DNA of 15,756 nt from DATFJZ01 sp046482845 (GTDB taxonomy: Bacteria > Desulfobacterota > Desulfobacteria > Desulfobacterales > Desulfobacteraceae), in the NCBI GenBank assembly GCA_046482845.1, contig JAWOEJ010000121.1, positions 1-15,756 on the forward strand. Direction: 5' to 3'. The notes beneath the pieces were generated by a model. That model was not told where the DNA came from. It did not search any database and was given only the letters and a program-made list of their open reading frames with translations. Below, one piece after another: positions 7,101-14,168 of the stretch. Within the stretch, counting starts at the first letter, position 1, and each line of letters starts with the position of its first letter. Both the position numbers and the translations under genes were made by a program.

Positions 7101-8605
7101 GAAGGAGAATCAAGGCAGGCGGCATCTGTCCTCTGGCCGATGGCAGGAATCAGATAATCGATATCCAGAACATAATCACTTCCCTCCACAGGGATGGGCC
7201 GCCGTCTGCCGCTGTCATCGGGTTCGCCCAGTTCCATTTTAAAACATTTTAATCCCACGGTTCTGTTGTTTTCAGCAATGACTTCTTTGGGGGCCACCAG
7301 AAACTCAATGTCAACGCCTTCTTCCCTTGCATCTTCGATTTCCTCGACCCGGGCCGGCATTTCCGCTTCAGTTCTGCGGTAGAGAATGCTGACCTTTTCC
7401 GCACCGATTCTCAAGGCAGTTCTGGCGGCGTCAATGGCAACATCCCCCCCGCCAATAATGGCAACATGGCCTTTTAACGGCTCAAAATTTCCCAGAGCCA
7501 CATCTTTAAGCAGTTTAACACCGGGGATAACCCCCTCAAACTCTTCTCCGGGAAGCCCGAGTTTCATTCCCTGATGACATCCCAGGGCCAGGTAAACAGA
7601 TTCATATCCGTCTGCCATGAGAGAGTCTATAGTAAAATCCTTTCCCAGGGCTTGGCTGTATTTGATCTCAATACCCGGGGTTTCCGTGATAAAGGCAACC
7701 TCCTGTTCAAGGATATGGGGGGGCAGACGATAATCGGGAATCCCCACTTTCAGCATACCGCCGGCAACGGGAAGGGCTTCAAATATGGTGACCTGCACCC
7801 CTTCCATGGCAAGGAACCAGGCAGCGGTGAGCCCTGCAGGGCCGGCCCCTGCTATGGCGACCTTTTCTTTTCTCGGTGTGACCTCAGGCCGCTCTAAAGT
7901 GCTGAGATCCACCTGGTCGGCAGCAAAGCGTTTTAAGGCGCATATGGACAAAGGGGATTCCACCTGCTGTCTGCGGCAGGCATCTTCACAGGGATGGGGG
8001 CATATCCTGCCGATAGAGCCGGGCAGGGGAAGATTGCGGGTGATGACCTCCAACGCTTCCCTGTATTTTTTCTGCCCGATCATTTTGACGTATCCATGGG
8101 CGTTGACATGATTGGGACAGGCATTGGTACAGGGAGATCTGTCCATTTTGGTAATGGAATAGGCCCCGGGAACCGCCTGGGCGTAGGGTCTGTAAGTGGC
8201 TTTTCTCTGGCCGAGCCCTTCTTCAAAAAGGCTGGGCAGGGTGACAGGACATGCGTCCGCACATTCTCCGCATCCTGTACATTTGCTTACGTCAATGTAT
8301 CTGGGGGCCTGGTTAATGGTGATTTCAAAATCTCCAGCTTCCCCGGTTATGGTTTCAATTTCAGACAATGTTACCAATTCGATATTCAGATGCCGGCCGA
8401 CCTCGACCAGTGTTGGTGAAATAATTCACATGGCACAGTCATTGGTCGGAAAGGTTTTATCGAGCTGGGACATGACGCCGCCAATGGAAGGGCTTTTTTC
8501 CACCAGATAGACATAGTATCCAGAATTGGCAAGGTCAAGGGCGGAAAGCATTCCTGAAATGCCTCCCCCGATTACAGCGACAGAACCAATTGTTTTGTTA
8601 CTCAT
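4157..8605 (-). CDS. hdrA: Large HdrA-type flavoprotein with embedded NfnB/GltD-like domain; selenocysteine at codon 60
   Basis: A 1482-residue soluble electron-bifurcating flavoprotein (HdrL-like layout). Domains in order: first FAD site GGGISG (13-18); TFPTNDCAM-U60-II; ferredoxin motif C109, C112, C115, C119; a GltD/NfnB-like part with linker Cys 159, 163, 202, 206, 210, FAD site GAGPAG (253-258) and nucleotide site GGGDVAIDAAR (385-395); a Cys-rich motif (622-638); HdrA motif IQCVGSR...CCMYA (722-746); then a second HdrA with CKCGSNIAGVVD (932-943), FAD site GGGISG (1071-1076), IQCVGSR...CC (from 1216) and two C-terminal [4Fe-4S] motifs (C1412-C1422, C1446-C1456). Most HdrAs have one FAD copy and about 650 residues. 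The ATG at 8605 has AGGAG eight bases upstream; without reading UGA as Sec, the first FAD site is lost. First gene of the operon. Confidence 0.92.
8393..8410 (-). promoter_or_regulatory. SECIS-like hairpin of hdrA
   Basis: On the mRNA, CUGGUC (8410-8405) pairs with GGCCGG (8398-8393) in six pairs, three of them G-U wobbles, around the six-base loop GAGGUC. It begins 16 bases after the UGA; the loop spans bases 22-27 after it, with G first. The GGUC in the loop recalls the E. coli fdhF element, whose loop contains GGUCU. Confidence 0.75.
8426..8428 (-). other. Selenocysteine codon (UGA) of hdrA
   Basis: The in-frame TGA follows FPTNDCAM and precedes IISPTLVEVGRH. HdrA homologues have Cys at this place (DCxxCI-x-P), and some methanogen HdrAs have Sec there. 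The codon is codon 60 of the frame opened by the ATG at 8605. Confidence 0.92.
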
Positions 8606-8628
8606 ATTTCAGTCTCCTGTGTTTTTTT

Positions 8629-8652
8629 GATGAAACAGGGGGGTGTTTCATC
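8629..8652 (-). promoter_or_regulatory. Perfect hairpin in the hdrA leader
   Basis: GATGAAACA (8629-8637) and TGTTTCATC (8644-8652) are perfectly complementary, with a run of six G (C on the mRNA) as loop. The hairpin ends 23 bases before the hdrA ATG, just ahead of its ribosome site. No T-tract follows in the direction of transcription, so it is unlikely to terminate. A role in mRNA stability or leader control is possible. Confidence 0.45.
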
Positions 8653-8658
8653 CAGTAA

Positions 8659-8664
8659 ATTATA
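8659..8664 (-). promoter_or_regulatory. Possible -10 box for the hdrA operon
   Basis: TATAAT on the minus strand, 54 bases before the hdrA start and just upstream of the leader hairpin. No convincing -35 box lies at the right distance, so this is a weak call based on the -10 match and on the AT-rich surroundings. Confidence 0.25.
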
Positions 8665-8761
8665 TTTAGAAACTTAAAAGGTTTTATTTGCATAGATTTT
8701 ATAGTATCTTACATAAACGCTTAGGAAAATGATGTCAATAAAATTGTTATCTTTACCTTAC

Positions 8762-8776
8762 ACTTGATCATCAAGT
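8762..8776. promoter_or_regulatory. Operator-like 15-bp palindrome ACTTGATCATCAAGT
   Basis: A perfect palindrome with 7-bp arms around a central C, about 157 bases upstream of the hdrA start. The core TTGATCA (8764-8770) recurs at 8784-8790, exactly 20 bp away, or about two helical turns. Related imperfect versions end the module A repeats (88-102, 538-552, 9036-9050), and an inverted one lies upstream of kdsD (14199-14213). It may be a regulator site or part of the repeat family. Confidence 0.4.
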
Positions 8777-8794
8777 CACAGTGTTGATCACTAA

Positions 8795-9050
8795 GGAAAA
8801 AAGTCTGATCTCCTTTGGTTCTCAATGTTCCTGACAGGCAATCGCTGGGGGCTCTTAGGGTTCACTCAAAAATAAATTGTCAATTTTGGGAGTTGAGTCG
8901 CCTGTTCTGCAAGGCGTGAAAATGCAGGCATATCGGGAATACGCCGAATTTTCACAACGCAGCAGGACAGGATGAATCGGCGCCCAAAATGTTAAGTTAT
9001 TTTTGAGTGAGCCCTTAATAGGTCCTTCCATAAAAACTTGATAACCGAGT
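8795..9050. repeat. Module A repeat, split by an insertion
   Basis: Bases 8795-8857 match 8-69, and 9015-9050 match 67-102, with one mismatch in each part (C to T near 8842, C to A near 9019). Between them sits the inserted element 8858-9014. This copy and the one at 1-102 lie in the same direction on either side of the flx-hdrA operon. Confidence 0.85.
8858..9014. mobile_element. 157-bp palindromic MITE-like element with TTA target duplication
   Basis: The ends GGGTTCACTCAAAAATAA and TTATTTTTGAGTGAGCCC are inverted repeats matching at 17 of 18 bases, and the similarity continues weakly inward; the centre also contains imperfect complementary stretches (GCCTGTTCTGC...GCAGGACAGG). TTA flanks it on both sides (8855-8857 and 9015-9017), while the intact module A at 67-69 has TTA once. 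This gives an in-window empty site and shows a clean insertion. It encodes nothing, so it would have moved with a transposase supplied elsewhere. Family unknown. Confidence 0.8.
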
Positions 9051-9111
9051 GACAGGTAATTGCCGGGACAGTGCTGTTAAAAAAATTTAAAGATCGAGTG
9101 TCAAAAAAGAG

Positions 9112-10035
9112 ATGGTGATTGTGAAGATCGTTGTTGTATGCGGGCCCACAGGGATTGGAAAAACCAGTACTGCCATAACCCTTGCCCAGGAGTTTGACGG
9201 GGAAATAATCAGTGCAGATTCCATGCAGATTTACAGATATATGGATATTGGAACGGCAAAACCGGATAAGGAGGAGCAGAAACAAGTGGCCCATTACCTG
9301 GTGGATGTGGCAGACCCGGATGAACCCTTTGATGCGGCCCTGTTTGCGGATCTTGCTGACAAAGCGGTTGAAAAGATTACCTGCAAAAAAAAGCTTCCCA
9401 TTGTTGCCGGAGGAACCGGTTTTTATATCAAGGCGATGCTGTATGGTCTTTTCCGGGGAAGCCCGGCAGATCAAACGCTTATCCAGCAGCTTGAGCAGGA
9501 AGCAGAAAAAAAAGGCGGGGATACTTTATACAAAAGACTGGAACAGATTGATCCTGCTTCAGCAGCCAGTATCCATCCCCATGATACCTTTCGAATTGTC
9601 AGGGCCCTTGAGGTGTTCATGTCTACAGGCCGGACCATGTCTTCTTTTCAAAAAGCCCATGAATTTGCCGTTAAAAAATATGATGCGCTTAAAATCGGTC
9701 TTCGTATGGACAGACAGGAGCTGTACCGGCGAATCGAACAGCGGGTGGATCTTATGATGGACCAGGGGCTGATTGATGAGGTTGAAAATTTAAGGCAGAT
9801 GGGGTATTCATGTGATTTAAAGTCCATGCAGTCCATAGGGTACAGGCATATATGCGATTTTTTAAATAAAAAGGTTTCTTTTGAAGAAACCCTGCGCCTT
9901 TTAAAGCGGGACACCAGGCGGTATGCCAAAAGGCAGCTGACCTGGTTTGGAAGGGAAAAGGATATTGTCTGGATTGATCCCCGGGATACAGACAGGGCAG
10001 AAGTCCTTGTTAAGGATTTTCTGGACAGAAAATGA
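9112..10035 (+). CDS. miaA: tRNA dimethylallyltransferase MiaA
   Basis: A 307-residue enzyme that adds a dimethylallyl group to N6 of A37 in tRNAs reading UNN codons. The P-loop GPTGIGKTS lies at residues 11-19, followed by ISADSMQIYRYMDIGTAKP (34-52), HYLVDVADP, and VAGGTGFYIKAMLYG (98-112); further on come the RIVRALEV motif, the SIGYRH motif and the C-terminal RRYAKRQLTWF motif. All are family hallmarks, and the length is normal. The start is uncertain: the ATG at 9112 has GAG almost touching it, whereas the GTG at 9121 would give MKIVVVCGPTG, a common MiaA beginning, with GAGATGG at better spacing. Starts about 60 bases after the split repeat. A lipoprotein gene follows in the same direction after 46 bases. 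Confidence 0.96.
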   Translation: MVIVKIVVVCGPTGIGKTSTAITLAQEFDGEIISADSMQIYRYMDIGTAKPDKEEQKQVAHYLVDVADPDEPFDAALFADLADKAVEKITCKKKLPIVAGGTGFYIKAMLYGLFRGSPADQTLIQQLEQEAEKKGGDTLYKRLEQIDPASAASIHPHDTFRIVRALEVFMSTGRTMSSFQKAHEFAVKKYDALKIGLRMDRQELYRRIEQRVDLMMDQGLIDEVENLRQMGYSCDLKSMQSIGYRHICDFLNKKVSFEETLRLLKRDTRRYAKRQLTWFGREKDIVWIDPRDTDRAEVLVKDFLDRK

Positions 10036-10041
10036 GAAATC

Positions 10042-10060
10042 AGGGATCTTATAGATCCCT
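10042..10060 (+). other. Perfect hairpin between miaA and the lipoprotein gene
   Basis: AGGGATC and GATCCCT form a 7-bp stem around TTATA. It is not followed by a T-run, so termination is doubtful; it could protect the 3' end of the miaA message or soften readthrough. Confidence 0.4.
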
Positions 10061-10081
10061 CAATAAATCAGAGATGAAAAC

Positions 10082-11788
10082 ATGATAATTTTTAAGAAAA
10101 TCGGGATGTATTTTGTGCTGGCCGGGATGGGTGTAATCCTTTGCTTTGGATGCGGAAAAAAGGAAATTCAGGTTGAGCCGGTCAGGGGAGAACAGGGTGC
10201 CATTGAAAGAGAACAAGATGGCAGCACTGGTAAACCCATGGAAGAAAAACAGGTGCCTGCTGAGTCAAAGGCTTTCAGGCTGGCTGAAAAAGCTGAAAAA
10301 GCCCTTTCCGGAAAAGATATTTCAACCGCCTATTATTTTTTCAACCAGGCCCTTTCCCGGGCCCATGATGAGGAAAAACCGGAACTGCTGGAAAAAATTG
10401 CCGGTTTTATACAGGGGCTGGACCCAATTGTTCTGGAAGATATTTTAAAGTCCAGAACAAATAATTTCCCGGAATCCATGATTCTTTATCACCTTGGACT
10501 GGCCTATGCGGATGACCAAAAAAATGCCGAGGCTGAAAAAGTCCTGGGCAGATTTCTTGAAAAGTATCCAGATCATGAAAATGCCGGCCATGCCGCTGAG
10601 GTCATGAAAAAGCGGGGAGAGGCTGTGTTTAACAAGTATAAAATCGGCTGTCTCCTGCCCTTGACTGGAAAATTTAAGGTTTTCGGGCAAAAGGCCCTGA
10701 AAGGGATTGAGTTTGCAGTTATGGAGATGTCAAGGAAGTATGACCAGGATGTAAAGGTGCTGATCAGGGACACAGGCTCGGATCATGCACAGGCGGGCAG
10801 GATGATGAAATCCCTTTTAAATGAAAATGTAGCTGCCGTTGCAGGCCCCATGATCACGGCAGAAACCGCTGCTGGTATTGCTGAAAAAAACCGGGTTCCC
10901 ATTGTGGTCATGACCCAGAAGGAAAAGATTGCCTTAAAGGGAGGGTATGTGTTTTCCAATTTCATCTCCCCTGAAACCCAGGTAAGGGCCCTTGTTTCCT
11001 ATGCCTTCAAGGATCTTGGGGTTAGACGGTTTGCCGCCTTGTATCCTGAGGACCGGTATGGAAGAACCTGTATGAATCTTTTCTGGAACATGGTGGATGA
11101 GATCGGGGGGTGTATGGTGGGAGCCGAGTCCTATTCCAGCACACAGACGGATTTTGCCGATATCATAAAAAAGCTGACAGGCACCTATTATCCGCTGCCT
11201 CGATTTTTACAGAATAAAGCCCCTGGGTCGCAGTTAAAATATGCTGAAGGGTCAGGGGCAGGCAGGGCGAAAGAAGAGATTCAGCTGCGTGAGAAAGGGG
11301 ACGAGAATAAGGCTGTTGTTGATTTTCAGGCTGTTTTTATACCGGATTCTCCTTCAAAGGTCAGTATGATTGTTCCCCAGCTGGCTTATCATGATGCCGC
11401 AGGAGTTTATCTTCTGGGGACCAATCTCTGGCATCATCCAGGCCTTTTAAAGGAAGCGGCCGGATTTATGAACAAAAGCATTATTACAGAAGGCTTTTTT
11501 GCCCAAAGCAGCAGGAAAAGAACTTCAAAATTTACTGAAAAGTTTAAAAAATTTTACGGAAACGCCCCTGGTTTTATAGAAGCCTGTGCCTGTGATACCA
11601 TGACCCTGCTTGTTGAAACCGCCCTGGATGCGTCCGTAAACTCCCGCGAATCCTTAAGGGCTGCGCTTAAAAACAGGGTTTTTGACGGGGTAACAGGCAC
11701 CAGCATGTTTGATGAAAACGGCAACTCCCAGAATGAGCTTTTTTTCATTACTGTGAAAAAAGGGCAATTTGCAGAAATAAGCCGTTGA
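10082..11788 (+). CDS. Lipoprotein with helical repeats and a periplasmic-binding-protein domain (LpoA/LppC-like)
   Basis: A 568-residue exported protein. The N-terminus is a lipoprotein-like signal (hydrophobic 7-23, with C24 in LCFGC-GKK; the -3 residue is Cys, which is unusual for a lipobox). Residues 60-180 are helical and TPR-like (AEKAEKALSGKDISTAYYFF; YHLGLAYADDQKNAEAEKVL). From about 187 (KIGCLLPLTGKFKVFGQKAL) begins a type I periplasmic-binding fold of the branched-chain amino acid receptor/LppC kind, reaching the C-terminus. In gammaproteobacteria LpoA of this layout activates a penicillin-binding protein; a ligand sensor or a transport-binding role is also possible here. No transporter genes are adjacent. 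It ends 5 bases from the convergent phosphofructokinase gene, with no visible terminator between them. Confidence 0.8.
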   Translation: MIIFKKIGMYFVLAGMGVILCFGCGKKEIQVEPVRGEQGAIEREQDGSTGKPMEEKQVPAESKAFRLAEKAEKALSGKDISTAYYFFNQALSRAHDEEKPELLEKIAGFIQGLDPIVLEDILKSRTNNFPESMILYHLGLAYADDQKNAEAEKVLGRFLEKYPDHENAGHAAEVMKKRGEAVFNKYKIGCLLPLTGKFKVFGQKALKGIEFAVMEMSRKYDQDVKVLIRDTGSDHAQAGRMMKSLLNENVAAVAGPMITAETAAGIAEKNRVPIVVMTQKEKIALKGGYVFSNFISPETQVRALVSYAFKDLGVRRFAALYPEDRYGRTCMNLFWNMVDEIGGCMVGAESYSSTQTDFADIIKKLTGTYYPLPRFLQNKAPGSQLKYAEGSGAGRAKEEIQLREKGDENKAVVDFQAVFIPDSPSKVSMIVPQLAYHDAAGVYLLGTNLWHHPGLLKEAAGFMNKSIITEGFFAQSSRKRTSKFTEKFKKFYGNAPGFIEACACDTMTLLVETALDASVNSRESLRAALKNRVFDGVTGTSMFDENGNSQNELFFITVKKGQFAEISR

Positions 11789-11793
11789 TTCAG

Positions 11794-13119
11794 TTATGCA
11801 TTGATAAGGGGGGTCTGGCCTGTGGCTTCCAGTACAGACTGCCACAATTTCCCTTTTGGATCTACATATTTTCTTTTTCCGGCTGAGGCTTCCATGGGAA
11901 CATGCACATAACGGTTGTTCCAGTTGCTGATCAATAATTTTGTTTTTCCTGCCATACCCGCGTGAACGGCATCTCTTCCCAGAAAACCGCAGAACACACT
12001 GTCATTGGCATTTGCCGGCAGGCTTCTGATGGTATAGCTGGGATCAATGTACTTTAATGATACCTGGATGCTTTTTTTTGCAAACCAGTCAACAATGGTA
12101 TTTTTTAAAAAGGGACCGATATCCTGAAGCTTGATATTTCCGGAGGCATCATACTCATTGGTGGTATCCTTGAAAAAATGCTGTCCAGCCCCTTCAGCCA
12201 CAATGATAACCGCATGTTTCCTGTCTTTAAGGCGACGTTCCAGGGCTCTGAGAAGGCCTGCCTCTCCATGGAGATCAATATTGATTTCAGGGATCAGAAC
12301 AAAGTTTGCATCCTGCTGGGCCAGGGCGGCAGTTGCGGCAAGAAAACCGGAATGCCTTCCCATGAGTTTTATAAGGCCTACACCGTTGGGGTAGGCCTCT
12401 GCTTCGTTGTGGGCCCCTTTTATGGCATCAGTGGCAATATCAACAGCAGTATCAAACCCAAAGGATCTGGATACCAGATAGATATCATTGTCTATGGTTT
12501 TCGGTATCCCTACAACAGAGATTTTAAGATTTCTTTCCGTGATGTCTCCGGCTATTTTTTTGGCCGCAACAAGGGTGCCGTCTCCGCCGACCATAAAAAG
12601 GATGCCAATATTCATTCTTTCAAGGCAGTCAACAATAACGCTTATGTCCTGGGTGCCTCTGGATGAGCCGAGTATGCTGCCACCCATGACAAGTATGTTT
12701 GAAACAGCCTTGGGTGTGAGGTTCATAATATCATGTTCGTATTCAGGAATAAACCCCTGAAGCCCGTATCTGATGCCGTAAATATTTCTCACACCGTAGC
12801 AGTGGTAGAGTTCCAGCACCACTGACCGGATAATATCGTTCAGCCCGGGACAGAGGCCTCCGCAGGTGACAATGGCGCATTTGAGTTTGCTTGGATCAAA
12901 GTAGATTTTTTTTCTGGGGCCTGCCTGGTCAAAACTTGGCAGCTCCAGTTTTTTTTTCAAAATCATGTCAATGTTTTTTTTCTGAACATCGATCAGCACC
13001 CTGTCATTATCTGAAACAAATCTTTTTTCCTGGTTTTTGGTTGACTGCATTTGAAGGGGCGATATAATCTTTGCCTCTCCAAGGGTTTCAATTTCAGTAT
13101 TAATATTGTTCAAGTCCAT
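11794..13119 (-). CDS. pfk: 6-phosphofructokinase, long PPi-PFK-derived ATP type
   Basis: A 441-residue phosphofructokinase that phosphorylates fructose 6-phosphate at C1. After an N-terminal extension of about 78 residues come CAIVTCGGLCPGLN (81-94), GGDGT (178-182), PKTIDND (206-212), and MGRHSGF (253-259). Gly in GGDGT is typical of ATP-using enzymes, where PPi-users have GGDD; Lys in PKTIDND is shared with PPi-type enzymes, where E. coli PfkA has Gly. This Gly/Lys pair marks the long group that includes the trypanosome ATP enzyme, so ATP is the likely donor, by inference. The ribosome site AAGGTG lies five bases before the ATG. It lies 50 bases downstream of kdsD on the same strand, probably co-transcribed. 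Confidence 0.92.
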   Translation of the reverse strand: MDLNNINTEIETLGEAKIISPLQMQSTKNQEKRFVSDNDRVLIDVQKKNIDMILKKKLELPSFDQAGPRKKIYFDPSKLKCAIVTCGGLCPGLNDIIRSVVLELYHCYGVRNIYGIRYGLQGFIPEYEHDIMNLTPKAVSNILVMGGSILGSSRGTQDISVIVDCLERMNIGILFMVGGDGTLVAAKKIAGDITERNLKISVVGIPKTIDNDIYLVSRSFGFDTAVDIATDAIKGAHNEAEAYPNGVGLIKLMGRHSGFLAATAALAQQDANFVLIPEINIDLHGEAGLLRALERRLKDRKHAVIIVAEGAGQHFFKDTTNEYDASGNIKLQDIGPFLKNTIVDWFAKKSIQVSLKYIDPSYTIRSLPANANDSVFCGFLGRDAVHAGMAGKTKLLISNWNNRYVHVPMEASAGKRKYVDPKGKLWQSVLEATGQTPLINA

Positions 13120-13133
13120 TTTTTCACCTTTTT

Positions 13134-13160
13134 TTTTATATGAAACAGCCGATTAAGAGC
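13134..13160. repeat. 27-bp fragment of the mosaic repeat between kdsD and pfk
   Basis: These bases match 322-348 exactly (TATATGAAACAGCCGATTAA and its flanks). They fill more than half of the 50-base gap between two co-directional genes, ending just after the kdsD stop and just ahead of the pfk ribosome site. Confidence 0.75.
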
Positions 13161-13169
13161 TCCCGGGTG

Positions 13170-14168
13170 TTAAGATCCATTGAACTTGAATGCCCCCTTT
13201 CCCAGGATATCGTGGAGATGGAGAACACCGGCTATTCTGTTTTTATCATCAACAACCGGCAGTACTGTAATCTGGTTTTTTTCCATTATGTTCAACGCAT
13301 CATAAAGCGGGGCATCCTCTGAAACAGTGCGGGGCATTTTTGTCATGAATTCTTCAACGGGCCTGTTCTGAAACCCTGTTTTTTTTTCTGCAATAATATG
13401 ACGGACATCACCGTCGGTAATAATGCCTGTAAGCCGCTCTTCTGTATCAATGATAAAAACTGCGCCCAGCCGGAATTTTTCAATGACGGCAATGGCCTGA
13501 TCCATGGGAGCTGTACCAGGTATCCAGGGGATTTTTGATCCTGTCATCATGATTTCTCCCACCATGCAGGAAAGCCTCTGTCCCAGGGCACCGCCGGGGT
13601 GGGATTTTTTAAAGTCCTCTTTTTTGAATTTTTTTTCTTTGATAAGCACCACAGCCAGGGCGTCACCCATGGCAAGCTGCGCCGTTGTACTTGAGGTGGG
13701 GGCAAGCCCTAAGGGGCAGGCTTCTTTTTTTACGCCGGTGTCAATGACAATATTGCAGATTCTGGCCATGGTTGAATCAGGATTGCCGGTAAATGCGATC
13801 ATTTCACAGCCCATGGCCCTGATGGACGGCAGAAACACGTTAAGTTCCTCGGTTTCCCCTGAATTTGAGATGGCAATCAGCACATCGTTTTTTGACACCA
13901 TGCCAAGGTCTCCGTGCATGGCCTCAACAGGATGGAGGAACATGGCATTGGTCCCTGTACTGGACAGGGTGGCCACAATTTTTCTGCCAATGAGCCCGGA
14001 TTTTCCAATTCCCGCCACAATCACCCGTCCCGTGGAAGAGCAGATGGTATGGATCATTTTTTCAAAATCCGGGCCGATTTTGTCTATAAGATCCAGAATG
14101 CTTGTTGCTTCTGTTCGTAAAACCTGTACAGCATCCTGAATTATCGTTGATTTATTTGTTTTTTGCAT
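13170..14168 (-). CDS. kdsD: Arabinose-5-phosphate isomerase KdsD (SIS plus two CBS domains)
   Basis: A 332-residue enzyme of the KpsF/GutQ/KdsD family that interconverts ribulose 5-phosphate and arabinose 5-phosphate, the first step toward Kdo for lipopolysaccharide. The SIS domain spans about 35-185: GRVIVAGIGKSGLIGRK (47-63), HPVEAMHGDLGM (79-90) and ISNSGETEELN (100-110). The family's SHPGGALGQRL follows at 189-199. Two CBS repeats come after (about 203-262 and 270-328: TDGDVRHII, VLPVVDDKNRIAGVLHLHD). Length is standard. The ATG at 14168 has a poor ribosome site, but the protein start fits the family. An inverted repeat-end palindrome lies 31-45 bases upstream. Confidence 0.95.
   Translation of the reverse strand: MQKTNKSTIIQDAVQVLRTEATSILDLIDKIGPDFEKMIHTICSSTGRVIVAGIGKSGLIGRKIVATLSSTGTNAMFLHPVEAMHGDLGMVSKNDVLIAISNSGETEELNVFLPSIRAMGCEMIAFTGNPDSTMARICNIVIDTGVKKEACPLGLAPTSSTTAQLAMGDALAVVLIKEKKFKKEDFKKSHPGGALGQRLSCMVGEIMMTGSKIPWIPGTAPMDQAIAVIEKFRLGAVFIIDTEERLTGIITDGDVRHIIAEKKTGFQNRPVEEFMTKMPRTVSEDAPLYDALNIMEKNQITVLPVVDDKNRIAGVLHLHDILGKGAFKFNGS

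Noticed and set aside
8377..8605. hdrA as a pseudogene with a nonsense mutation
   Set aside because: The frame is intact on both sides, the TGA sits exactly at a conserved Cys, a good ribosome site precedes the ATG at 8605, a SECIS-like hairpin follows, and a neighbouring gene shows the same pattern.
8992..9474. Minus-strand frame overlapping the start of miaA and the MITE
   Set aside because: It runs antisense through the conserved P-loop region of miaA and into a non-coding insertion; no domain is recognisable.
10042..10060. Hairpin after miaA as a factor-independent terminator
   Set aside because: No T-tract follows the stem, so it is listed only as a hairpin.
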